DNA of 64,000 nt from Rhizobium sp. BG4. Lineage in GTDB: Bacteria; Pseudomonadota; Alphaproteobacteria; Rhizobiales; Rhizobiaceae. Positions 28,161 to 35,896 of the stretch are shown here, piece after piece (positions within the stretch are counted from its first letter, which is position 1; the number at the start of each line of letters is the position of its first letter). Below the pieces are notes generated by a model. That model did not search any database. It was not told where the DNA came from and was given only the letters and a program-made list of their open reading frames with translations. Both the position numbers and the translations under genes were made by a program. The stretch is taken from assembly GCF_016864575.1 (NCBI RefSeq), contig NZ_CP044126.1, positions 868,001 through 932,000 on the forward strand. Reading direction: 5' to 3'.

Positions 28161-28844
28161 TCACACGCCAAGCCCGAGCCGGCGGCGGCGCGGGAATGCA
28201 ATGAGGCCGAGCCCGAAGAAGGCGGCGCGCATCAGATAGGTGATCGCGATATAGAGAAGCGCGACGACGAAATAGGTTTCGAGCGAACGGAAGGTGTTCG
28301 ACTGGATGTTGTTGGCAACCCCCGTCAGCTCTTCGGCCGAAATCTGCGAGCAGATCGACGTCGACAGCATCATCAGAATGAACTGGCTGGAGAGAGACGG
28401 ATAGACGCGCTCGATCGCCGGCAGCAGGATAATGTCGCGGTAGATCTGGAATTTCGAAAGGCCGAGCGCCTCGGCCGCCTCGATCTGGCTCGGGTGGATC
28501 GAATCCATCCCGGCGCGGACGATCTCGGCCGTATAGGCGCCGACATTGATGACCATCGCGAAGACCGATGCCGCGATGATCGGCAGGCGGAAGCCGATCG
28601 ACGAGAGGCCGAAGAAGATGAAGAAGATCTGCACGATGAACGGCGTGTTGCGCACCGTTTCGATATAGACGCTGACGATGCCGCGCAGGATGGCGGAGTT
28701 CGAGCGGCGGGCGATCGCGCAGGCCACGCCGATGCCCATGCCGATGATCACCGAGAAAAGGGTGATCTCGATCGTCGTCAGTGCGCCGGACAGGAAATCC
28801 TGCCAGTAGGGCAAGAGCGCCCCGAAATCGAACTGATACTGCAT
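28161..28844 (-). CDS. Polar amino acid-type ABC permease
   Basis: 227 aa. It has a short periplasmic N-terminus (MQYQFDFGALLPYWQDFLSGALTTIEITLFSVIIGMGIGVACAIA), then the HisQ/GlnP hallmark IETVRNTPFIVQIFFIFFGLSSIGF, and EAA loop IEAAEALGLSKFQIYRDIILLPAIERVYP. Preceded by a weak ribosome binding site, 41 bp after the kduD stop. Partner of the downstream permease. Confidence 0.9.
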   Translation of the reverse strand: MQYQFDFGALLPYWQDFLSGALTTIEITLFSVIIGMGIGVACAIARRSNSAILRGIVSVYIETVRNTPFIVQIFFIFFGLSSIGFRLPIIAASVFAMVINVGAYTAEIVRAGMDSIHPSQIEAAEALGLSKFQIYRDIILLPAIERVYPSLSSQFILMMLSTSICSQISAEELTGVANNIQSNTFRSLETYFVVALLYIAITYLMRAAFFGLGLIAFPRRRRLGLGV

Positions 28845-28884
28845 AACTCCTCCGTGCGCGGCGGGTCAGGCCGGCGCCAATGCC

Positions 28885-29640
28885 TTATCGTGCGAGCCAG
28901 CCGCCATCGACGGGGATGACGGTGCCGTGGACGTAGTCGGATGCTGCCGATGCCAGGAATACGGCGGCACCGCCGAGTTCCGATGGCGTGCCCCAGCGTC
29001 CGGCCGGAATGCGCGCCAGGATCGCGGCGTTGCGATCCGGGTCCTCACGCAGCGCCGTGGTGTTGTTGGTCGAGAAATAGCCGGGCGCGATCGCGTTGAC
29101 GTTGACGCCCTTGCCCGCCCATTCGCAGGCGAGCAGCCGGGTGATCCCGGCAAGGCCGCTCTTCGAGGCCGTATAGGACGGAATGCGGATGCCGCCCTGG
29201 AAGGATAGCAGCGAGGCAATGTTGACGATCTTGCCGCTGCCCTTTTCCAGCATATGGCGGCCGGCCGCCTGCGACAGGAAGAAGGCCGTCTTCAGATTGG
29301 TATCGATGACCGCGTCCCAGTCTTCCTCGGTAAAATCGATCGCATCGGCGCGGCGGATGATGCCGGCATTGTTGACCAGGATATCGAGAGAGCCGAAGAC
29401 CGAGATGGTCTCCGCAACGATATCCTTGACCGGAGCGATCGTGCCGAGATCGGCCTTGATCGCGTGAAAACGCACACCTGCCTTGGTGACCAGCGCTTCG
29501 GTTTCCTCCATCGACGAGCGGCCGACGGCAGCGATCGAGGCGCCTGCCTCGGCGAGCGCGACGGCGATGCCCTGGCCGATGCCGGTATTGGCGCCGGTAA
29601 CGATGGCGGTGCGGCCCGAGAGATCGAAGGGGTTGGCCAT
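28885..29640 (-). CDS. kduD: 2-dehydro-3-deoxy-D-gluconate 5-dehydrogenase (KduD), SDR family
   Basis: 251 aa. MANPFDLSGRTAIVTGANTGIGQGIAVALAEAGA carries the SDR cofactor motif, NNAG and NIASLLSFQGGIRIPSYTASKSG hold the catalytic Ser, Tyr and Lys, and the end IPVDGGWLAR is typical of KduD. It reduces or oxidises between 2,5-diketo-3-deoxygluconate and 2-keto-3-deoxygluconate in unsaturated uronate breakdown. It follows kduI after only 4 bp. Some KduD-group SDRs are gluconate 5-dehydrogenases, but the kduI neighbour makes KduD the better call. Confidence 0.9.
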   Translation of the reverse strand: MANPFDLSGRTAIVTGANTGIGQGIAVALAEAGASIAAVGRSSMEETEALVTKAGVRFHAIKADLGTIAPVKDIVAETISVFGSLDILVNNAGIIRRADAIDFTEEDWDAVIDTNLKTAFFLSQAAGRHMLEKGSGKIVNIASLLSFQGGIRIPSYTASKSGLAGITRLLACEWAGKGVNVNAIAPGYFSTNNTTALREDPDRNAAILARIPAGRWGTPSELGGAAVFLASAASDYVHGTVIPVDGGWLAR

Positions 29641-29644
29641 CGTC

Positions 29645-30481
29645 CTACCTCAGATCCGCGATGGCGATATGGTCCATGTCGGTGAAGCTCTTGTTGTCAC
29701 CGGCCATCGCCCAGATGAAGCTGTAGTTCTTGGTGCCGGCGCCCGAATGGATCGACCAGGGCGGCGAGATGACCGCTTGTTCACTGGCAACCAGCATGTG
29801 GCGGGTCTGCTGCGGCTCGCCCATGAAGTGGAAGACGCGCTGATCGGCCTCCAGATCGAAATAGAGATAGGCTTCCATGCGCCGGTCATGCGTATGGGCC
29901 GGCATGGTGTTCCAGACGCTGCCCGCATCGATCATCGTGAAGCCCATGGTCAGCTGGCAGGACTGGCAGACTTCCGGATGGATGAACTGGTAGATCGAGC
30001 GCTTGTTGGCGGTCGCCGCTTCGCCGGGCGTCAGGTGGCGCGCCTTGTCGCGCGTCAGAAGCACAGTCGGATGAACCTCATGCGCCGGCGTCGAGACCAG
30101 GTAGAACTTGGCGGGCTTGGCAGCGTCAGCGCTTTCGAAGCGGACATCCGCGGCGCCCTTGCCGACATAGAGGCAATCGTATTTCTGGAGCTCATAGCTC
30201 TTGCCGTCGACGACGACGCGGCCGGCGCCACCGACATTCAGCGCGCCGAGCTCGCGTTCGGCGAGGAAGGTCTCCTGTCCGATTTCCTTCGGCGCGCCGA
30301 GCGAGAGGGCTTCGCCGAGCGGCGCCGCGCCGCCGATGACCATGCGGTCATAATGGGAATAGGTGAGCCGTATTTCGCCGCCTGCAAACACCGTCTCGAC
30401 CAGGAAATGGCGGCGCAGCGTTTCCGTGTCGTAGCCGCGGACGGCTTCCGGATGGGAAGCGTGACGGACATCGATCTTCAT
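29645..30481 (-). CDS. kduI: 5-dehydro-4-deoxy-D-glucuronate isomerase (KduI)
   Basis: 278 aa, the normal family length. The N-terminus MKIDVRHASHPEAVRGYDTETLRRHFLVETVFAGGEIRLTYSHYDRMVIGGAAP is characteristic. The zinc-binding cupin region shows MPAHTHDRRMEAYLYFD and WSIHSGAGTKNYSFIWAMAGDN. It isomerises 4-deoxy-L-threo-5-hexosulose uronate, the product of pectin or unsaturated glycan cleavage, to 3-deoxy-D-glycero-2,5-hexodiulosonate. Start overlaps the GntR stop (ATGA, 30478-30481). Confidence 0.93.
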   Translation of the reverse strand: MKIDVRHASHPEAVRGYDTETLRRHFLVETVFAGGEIRLTYSHYDRMVIGGAAPLGEALSLGAPKEIGQETFLAERELGALNVGGAGRVVVDGKSYELQKYDCLYVGKGAADVRFESADAAKPAKFYLVSTPAHEVHPTVLLTRDKARHLTPGEAATANKRSIYQFIHPEVCQSCQLTMGFTMIDAGSVWNTMPAHTHDRRMEAYLYFDLEADQRVFHFMGEPQQTRHMLVASEQAVISPPWSIHSGAGTKNYSFIWAMAGDNKSFTDMDHIAIADLR

Positions 30482-31248
30482 TGATTTTTTCCCTTCTCTT
30501 CAATGGATGCCAAGGGAGATTTTGCATCCTCGATGAAATAGTTCGGATCCCAGATCTCGGCCTTCTCGACTTCGCCGAGCAGCTTGCCGAGATGGAAACC
30601 CATGGCGGCCGCAGCACCCGCCTTGTCGCCCGCCTTCATGCAGTCGATGACCGCCGAATGCTCCTCGATGACGCGGGCAAGACGCCCTTCCTGCGGCAGG
30701 GTTAGCAGGCGGTAGCGATCGGAATGGACCTTCACCTGCTGGATGATCGCCCAGATGCCGGGGAAGCCGGAGATATCGCTGATCAGCTTGTGAAAATCGT
30801 TGTCGACCACATGGAAGGCCGCGACATCGTCGTCGCGCACGCAGGCGCTGAGATCGGCCAGATTGCGCTCCAGCGAACGGATGCCTGCCGGCGTGATCTT
30901 CTCGACGGCGATCGAGACGGTCGTATCCTCTAGCGCCTTGCGCACCAGGATCGCCTCATAGAGCGCCCGGCGCGGAATGCGGGACACGAAGGTGCCCGAC
31001 TGCGGAAAGACATCGACGAGGCCATCGTCGGAGAGACGCAGGATCGCCTCGCGGATCGGCGTGCGGCTGACGCCGAACTGCGCCTCCAGTTCCTTCTCGT
31101 TGAGAAGATCCATCGGCTTGCGACGCAGTGAAATGATGTCATCGCGCAGCGCGTTGTAGACAAGCGTTGCGGCGCGCGGGGCCGCCGCGCGCTGATGCGA
31201 GAGATGAGTGACGCCGGCGAGCGAGCGCTTCTTGCGGGCTTCGCTCAT
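30478..31248 (-). CDS. GntR-family (FCD) transcriptional regulator of the kdu operon
   Basis: 256 aa. Winged helix: LVYNALRDDIISLRRKPMDLLNEKELEAQFGVSRTPIREAILRLSDDGLVDVFPQSGTFVSRI, the GntR signature. The C-terminal FCD ligand-binding domain carries FHVVDNDFHKLISDISG and EEHSAVIDCMKAGD. Probably a repressor that leaves DNA on binding a kdu pathway intermediate. First gene of the operon that continues into kduI, kduD and the ABC transporter. A repeated TAGTAT lies about 80 bp upstream. Confidence 0.9.
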   Translation of the reverse strand: MSEARKKRSLAGVTHLSHQRAAAPRAATLVYNALRDDIISLRRKPMDLLNEKELEAQFGVSRTPIREAILRLSDDGLVDVFPQSGTFVSRIPRRALYEAILVRKALEDTTVSIAVEKITPAGIRSLERNLADLSACVRDDDVAAFHVVDNDFHKLISDISGFPGIWAIIQQVKVHSDRYRLLTLPQEGRLARVIEEHSAVIDCMKAGDKAGAAAAMGFHLGKLLGEVEKAEIWDPNYFIEDAKSPLASIEEKGKNQ

Positions 31249-31330
31249 CGCGCCGCGCTCCGCATGCCAACAATCCTATACCCGAGATTTTTCTCCACCC
31301 GTCGCCACCTCCCATTGGCTTGGCAAGAAG

Positions 31331-31344
31331 TAGTATATTAGTAT
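31331..31344. repeat. TAGTAT direct repeat, possible GntR operator
   Basis: TAGTAT at 31331-31336 and again at 31339-31344, in the AT-rich stretch upstream of the GntR regulator gene (start 31248) and within the expected promoter. GntR FCD proteins usually bind short AT-rich repeats or palindromes. This is positional support only. Confidence 0.3.
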
Positions 31345-31385
31345 CCAACTTAGCGCAAGCGGGCGAAGGCAAAGACTTTTCCACA

Positions 31386-31419
31386 ACGAAAAAGCCGCGG
31401 AGATCGCTCCCCGTGGCTT
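31386..31419 (-). terminator. Rho-independent terminator downstream of the DUF5054 gene
   Basis: In the minus-strand transcript AAGCC and GGCTT arms (31415-31419 and 31392-31396) extend through a G-U and CGG pairs to an inner loop near 31403-31410, then a run of T (31386-31393 read on the minus strand) follows. It ends the DUF5054 transcript before the separate GntR-kdu promoter. Confidence 0.6.
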
Positions 31420-31444
31420 GGCTTTGCTATTATTTTTCAGGTAC

Positions 31445-33358
31445 TTAAATTTCGGAAAGCCGGAAGCGGGCGATGATGTCGCCCTCGCACCACATCGGGA
31501 AATTCGTGCCCCACTTGTTGTTGTGGAGATTGAACCGGATGCCTTCCGCAAAGTCCGGGCGGGTCTTGCAGAAGGTCATGAAATCCCAGCTTGCGGGTGC
31601 GGCGAGCGGCGTATCCAGCGGTTCGATCTGCAGCGCACCGGAGCGCGCAGCGCTGACCGCCTGCAGCTGCGCTCCGCCGCTTTCGGCGATCTCATCCGAG
31701 CGATGCCAGAGCCCCATCTTGCGGAAGCTCCATTCCGCCTCGCCCGCGGGCGTGACGAAGAAGAAGCTCGCCTCCGGCATGCGGTTGGCGGGCTTGGCAT
31801 GCAAGGTCAGCTGAATGGAAAGCGCATCGCCCTCATCCGAGAACCGCAGCGAAACATGCCTTGGCGACCCGTATGAAGCCGATGCGCGCTCGGGCAGCGA
31901 AAGCAACATCATGTTGCCCGTGGCCGCCTCGAGAATCGGCGAGAAGGATTGCGACAGCGCAGCGCCCGACTGGCCGAGCCCCGGCTTGTCATGATCGAGC
32001 ACCGCCCATTCCTGCCGGTGCGTCAGATAGGTGTCCATATGCCTGCCGACATCGGCGGCATCGTAGCTTTCATAGCGATAGCCGAGCAGAGCACCGCCGC
32101 GGCCCGGCATCGTCTTGCCCGAAGGCGCGCCGATTGAGGTGATATCACCGCTTTCGTCATCGAGACGGATCGTCCAATCGCCGACTTTCAGCTCGGTGTC
32201 TTTTCCTGAGATCGCCGGCAATGCAGGCGCAGCAAGTTCGCCGATCGCCTGTGTGGCTGCGGCAGCATCTTCGGGCTCCAGCATCGAGACAGCCTTGCCG
32301 AGATAATCGCGCTGCTCCTGCCAGGATTGCTCGGCATAGGCAAAGCGGTAGTCGCTCTTGCGCGCCGCCTCGAAATCCGGTCGCGACCAGGCCTTGTCGT
32401 CGCGCAGATAGGATTTGATATCGACGCCGCAGGTGTGTTCGGCGACCATCGCCAGCTCACGGCCGAAGGCGAGCCGGCTTTTGGTCAGGCCTTCAGCGGC
32501 GAAGCGGTCGTAAAGCCGCTGCAAGGAAAGGAACCGCACCGTCTTCTGCGGATCGGTGGCGCTGCCGTGGATCCAGCTGTCGCCGAGCTCGATATCGACG
32601 ATAGGAAAGCGCTCGCGCGCCTCCCAGAGGAGTGCGCCGTAATCTTCGAGCGTTGCCGCGCGGATCACAGCATCCGGCTCGCGATGGCGGATTTCACGCA
32701 GCGCCTCAGCCGTCTGCGGCACGCTCTGCGGGCCGATATTGTCGTTGGTATGGGCAAAACTCAGCCCGTCCGCAAAGCCTTCCGGGAAATAGGTCTCGCC
32801 ATAGGAGCGCTGATACATGACGACGACTTCCTCGCCGCCGGGCGCACGCCAGCGGAAGACGTCAGGCACTTCGGGCGGCGGCGAAGCAGTGTTGACGCCG
32901 AGATGCAGGAAACGGATCCCGGCTTCGGCAAGCAGCGGCACCATGCCGAGCGTGTGGCCGGGCACATCGGTCATCTTCGCCGCGATCGTCTTCTTGCCGA
33001 AGCGCCGGTCGAGTTCCTGCGAATAGGAGAGCCCGGCACGGAAAAGGTCGGGCGACATCAGCTCGGTATGCGTCGTGAACGGCAGGCCGTGCCAGCGGAT
33101 CAGGCCGCGCTCGATCGCCTCCTCGAGCTTTGCCACTTCGGCCGGAGAACGCGAATTCAGGTGATCCCAGATCAGCCAGGCGCCCGTCGTCCAGATGAAC
33201 TTCGGCTCCTCGGGGTTCTCCGCATGGAAATGCGCGCCCGTCTCGATCGCCTGCGGGATGAACCGCTCGTGATACTGGCGGCGAACCTTCTCCGCGTGGT
33301 CCGTGAAGCCGATATCCAGGTGGGTCTTGAAGACCAGATGCACGCGCTTTTCTGACAT
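31445..33358 (-). CDS. DUF5054 domain protein (glycoside hydrolase 38-like)
   Basis: About 637 aa from ATG 33358 (MSEKRVHLVFKTHLDIGFTDHA), with GAGCGGA upstream; ATG 33364 is an equally possible start. The N-terminal domain, with THLDIGFTDH, WTTGAWLIWDHL and LIRWHGLPFTTHTELMSPDL, resembles the GH38 alpha-mannosidase catalytic fold. DVPGHTLGMVPLLAEAGIRFLHLGVN is also characteristic. No signal peptide, so it is cytoplasmic. Substrate is unknown. It is a single-gene unit between the LacI regulator and the GntR-kdu operon, and could act on an imported glycoconjugate. Confidence 0.8.
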   Translation of the reverse strand: MSEKRVHLVFKTHLDIGFTDHAEKVRRQYHERFIPQAIETGAHFHAENPEEPKFIWTTGAWLIWDHLNSRSPAEVAKLEEAIERGLIRWHGLPFTTHTELMSPDLFRAGLSYSQELDRRFGKKTIAAKMTDVPGHTLGMVPLLAEAGIRFLHLGVNTASPPPEVPDVFRWRAPGGEEVVVMYQRSYGETYFPEGFADGLSFAHTNDNIGPQSVPQTAEALREIRHREPDAVIRAATLEDYGALLWEARERFPIVDIELGDSWIHGSATDPQKTVRFLSLQRLYDRFAAEGLTKSRLAFGRELAMVAEHTCGVDIKSYLRDDKAWSRPDFEAARKSDYRFAYAEQSWQEQRDYLGKAVSMLEPEDAAAATQAIGELAAPALPAISGKDTELKVGDWTIRLDDESGDITSIGAPSGKTMPGRGGALLGYRYESYDAADVGRHMDTYLTHRQEWAVLDHDKPGLGQSGAALSQSFSPILEAATGNMMLLSLPERASASYGSPRHVSLRFSDEGDALSIQLTLHAKPANRMPEASFFFVTPAGEAEWSFRKMGLWHRSDEIAESGGAQLQAVSAARSGALQIEPLDTPLAAPASWDFMTFCKTRPDFAEGIRFNLHNNKWGTNFPMWCEGDIIARFRLSEI

Positions 33359-33595
33359 GTCCATTCCGCTCGCTGGCCTCGGCAACCGCACCGGCCGCCT
33401 CGACATCTACGAGACAATGTAAACGTGTTCAAGCTGACTTTTGACGCAGGCTGCAATGGCGACCGGTTACGGGACGGCTTCATTCATCGAGGCAAAAGAA
33501 ATATTATTGAATTACAACGAATATGGCGCTCCAGCGCGCATATATCCGCCTTTCGAAAATCTGTGTAATCGTATGCACAAATCTTCGAGACGCTG

Positions 33596-34609
33596 TCAGC
33601 CGCCGCGGATCGAGCCGCGCCAGACGAGCTCCGCGTGAAGCTTCAGAGTCTGCACTTGCGCCTCCTCGTCGGCCACCCCCGGCGCCGCAAGGAAGGCAAC
33701 CGCCTCCCGGGCGATGGCTTCGACCGGCTGGGCAAACGTCGTCAGATCGTAGGAGGACCATGAGGCCTGTTCGATGTCGTCGAACCCGGCAACGCAGAGC
33801 TGGTCGGGAACCGACATCATGAACTGGTGGCGCGCCGCGTCCATCACGCCGCAGGCGAGGAGGTCGTTGGCGCAGAAGATCGCGTCCGGGCGCTCCTTGC
33901 GGGTCAGTAGGCGCTGGGCGACGACCTTGCCCGCCTCGTAAACGGTCGAACCGAAACGCTCGACGGCGACCTCCATGCCGAGTGCCGCCGCAGCCGCGAC
34001 GAAGCCGTGTTCGCGGGCCATCAGGCTCGGCGTTCCCACTTCCGAATTGGCGAAGGCGAGCCGCCGACAGCCGGCACGGACGAAAGCCGTCAGGATGCGG
34101 CCCGCCGCTTCCTGGTCGTCGAGATTGATCCTGAGCGGCCCCGGCTGGTCGTCGTCGCGGTTGATCAGCACCAGCCGCTGGCCGTTCTTCAGGCAGAGCT
34201 GGGTGATCGACTTGTCGGGCAGGCCGGAAAGAATGATCGAGGCATCGGCGCGGTAGCGGATCGCCTGCCGCAGCGCCCGGTCAACACTGCCGTCGGAACG
34301 GTCGGTATTGATCAGCATGGCGATCTTGCCGGAATTCTGCAGGTGCTGCGTCACGGCGCGGATCAGCGACGAACGGTAGGGCGTGCCCATTTCCGAAACG
34401 ATGAGGCAGACGATGCCGCTCTCGTTGCGCATCAGCCCGCGGGCGAGATGGTTGACGTGATAGCCGAGCGCCTCCGCCGCCTCCATCACCCGCTTGCGGG
34501 TTTCGGGCGCGACGCTTGCTCCCGGCGTAAAGGTACGCGACACCGCCGAGCGGGAAACGCCCGCCTTTTCCGCAACTTCCTGCGCGCTGACAAAGACTTT
34601 CGTGACCAC
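33596..34609 (-). CDS. LacI-family transcriptional regulator
   Basis: 337 aa from the GTG at 34609, preceded by GGGGAG 5 nt upstream; longer readings to 34957 cross the divergent promoter and are rejected. HTH VSAQEVAEKAGVSRSAVSRTFTPGASVAPETRKRVMEAAEALGY is canonical, with the hinge helix LARGLMRN. The sugar-binding core follows (IVCLIVSEMGTPYRSSLIRAV, PDAIFCANDLLACGVMDAAR, VAGFDDIEQASWSSYDLTT). It is divergent from the AfuABC-like operon and several TGCAA-containing palindromes lie between them, so it probably represses that operon. Confidence 0.92.
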   Translation of the reverse strand: MVTKVFVSAQEVAEKAGVSRSAVSRTFTPGASVAPETRKRVMEAAEALGYHVNHLARGLMRNESGIVCLIVSEMGTPYRSSLIRAVTQHLQNSGKIAMLINTDRSDGSVDRALRQAIRYRADASIILSGLPDKSITQLCLKNGQRLVLINRDDDQPGPLRINLDDQEAAGRILTAFVRAGCRRLAFANSEVGTPSLMAREHGFVAAAAALGMEVAVERFGSTVYEAGKVVAQRLLTRKERPDAIFCANDLLACGVMDAARHQFMMSVPDQLCVAGFDDIEQASWSSYDLTTFAQPVEAIAREAVAFLAAPGVADEEAQVQTLKLHAELVWRGSIRGG

Positions 34610-34621
34610 CTGAATCTCCCC

Positions 34622-34659
34622 TTGCACGCGACTGTGCACGATATTGCAATTGCGTGCAA
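34622..34659. promoter_or_regulatory. Tandem TGCAC/TTGCA palindromes, LacI-type operators
   Basis: Two overlapping palindromes: TGCAC-N6-GTGCA (34623-34638) and TTGCAATTGCGTGCAA (34644-34659). They lie just upstream of the LacI regulator GTG (34609) on its minus-strand promoter side. Both share TGCA(A/C) half-sites with the site at 34733. Confidence 0.5.
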
Positions 34660-34703
34660 TATCCACCTCCGGGACTTTTATGACAGTTTTGTGACAAAAG
34701 TGG

Positions 34704-34748
34704 TTGACAGGGTTTATTAGGTCATGCAGCATTTGCACACGCTTGCAA
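34704..34748 (+). promoter_or_regulatory. Promoter with LacI-type operator before the AfuABC-like operon
   Basis: TTGACA at 34704-34709 is a consensus -35; the matching -10 is weak. Immediately downstream, TTGCACACGCTTGCAA (34733-34748) is an imperfect 16-bp palindrome with a central CG, the usual form of LacI-family operators, placed where bound repressor would block transcription of the importer. Confidence 0.5.
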
Positions 34749-34790
34749 GGGCGATCGGCGTGGAGGCGCCGCCACATCCAGGAGGAAATA

Positions 34791-35819
34791 ATGCGTTCAG
34801 CTAAAATTGCGGCAGCGATGCTCGCCGCGACTGTGTCTTTTGCTGCCTTTTCGGCCCATGCCGCCGGCAATCTCAACGTCATCTGCTCGGCCGACCAGGA
34901 GGTCTGTGACCTCATGAAGGGGCTGTTCGAGAAGCAGTCGGACATCAAGGTGAACATGGTGCGCCTGTCCGCCGGCGAGACCTATGCCAAGATCCGCGCC
35001 GAGGCCCGCAATCCGAAGACCGACATCTGGTGGGCCGGCACCGGCGACCCGCATCTGCAGGCAGCAGCGGAAAACCTGACGCTGGAATACAAGTCGCCGC
35101 TCTTCGATCAGCTGCAGGATTGGGCCAGGAAGCAGGCCGAAAGCGCCAAGTACCGCACCGTCGGCGTTTATGCCGGCGCGCTCGGCTGGGGCTATAATAC
35201 CGAGATCCTGAAGCAAAAGAACCTCAAGGAGCCGAAGTGCTGGGCCGACCTGCTGGACCCGTCCTACAAGGGTGAAATCCAGATCGCCAACCCGAATTCC
35301 TCGGGCACGTCCTACAACACGCTGGCGACGCTGGTGCAGATCATGGGCGAGGACCAGGCATTCGATTACCTGACGAAGCTGAACGCCAACGTCTCGCAAT
35401 ACACCAAGTCCGGCTCGGCGCCGGTGAAAGCGGCTGCCCGCGGCGAATCGACGATCGGCATCGTCTTCATGCATGACGCCGTCGCCCAGACCGTCGAAGG
35501 CTTCCCGATCAAGGCGGTCGCGCCCTGCGAAGGCACCGGTTACGAGATCGGCTCGATGTCGATCGTCAAGGGCGCCAAGAACCTCGAGAATGCCAAGAAG
35601 TGGTACGACTGGGCGCTCAGCGCCGAGGCGCAGTCGCATATGAAGGACGCCAAGTCCTTCCAGCTGCCGTCCAACAAGTCGGCCGAGGTGCCGAAGGAAG
35701 CGCCGAAGTTCGAGGACATCAAGCTGATCGACTACGACTTCGCGAAATACGGCAACCCTGATGTCCGCAAGGCGCTTCTCGCCCGCTGGGACAAGGAAAT
35801 CGGCGCCAAGGCGAACTGA
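34791..35819 (+). CDS. Extracellular solute-binding protein (AfuA-like)
   Basis: 342 aa from the ATG at 34791 (GAGGAAATA just upstream). The signal peptide is MRSAKIAAAMLAATVSFAAFSAHAA. The mature part begins GNLNVICSADQEVCDLMKGLFEKQSDIKVNMVRLSAGETYAKI and includes DIWWAGTGDPHLQAAAENL, of the AfuA/FbpA-like class. Members were long called ferric binding proteins, but AfuA of Actinobacillus binds hexose phosphates (family knowledge). With a LacI regulator, a phosphatase and no iron genes, a phosphorylated sugar or cyclitol is more likely than iron. Confidence 0.85.
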   Translation: MRSAKIAAAMLAATVSFAAFSAHAAGNLNVICSADQEVCDLMKGLFEKQSDIKVNMVRLSAGETYAKIRAEARNPKTDIWWAGTGDPHLQAAAENLTLEYKSPLFDQLQDWARKQAESAKYRTVGVYAGALGWGYNTEILKQKNLKEPKCWADLLDPSYKGEIQIANPNSSGTSYNTLATLVQIMGEDQAFDYLTKLNANVSQYTKSGSAPVKAAARGESTIGIVFMHDAVAQTVEGFPIKAVAPCEGTGYEIGSMSIVKGAKNLENAKKWYDWALSAEAQSHMKDAKSFQLPSNKSAEVPKEAPKFEDIKLIDYDFAKYGNPDVRKALLARWDKEIGAKAN

Positions 35820-35835
35820 TCTTCCTGAAATCGAT

Positions 35836-35860
35836 GGCCGGGAGCCACGCGCTGCCGGCC
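35836..35860 (+). other. Intercistronic stem-loop after the AfuA-like gene
   Basis: GGCCGG (35836-35841) pairs with CCGGCC (35855-35860), with an inner AGC/GCT pairing (35843-35845/35851-35853) and one G-G mismatch; loop CACGC. It lies between binding-protein stop and permease start and lacks a T-run. The location matches stem-loops in other operons of this window. Confidence 0.5.
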
Positions 35861-35896
35861 GCCATGCCTATACCGTGCTCAAGCGGGAGCGACCCC

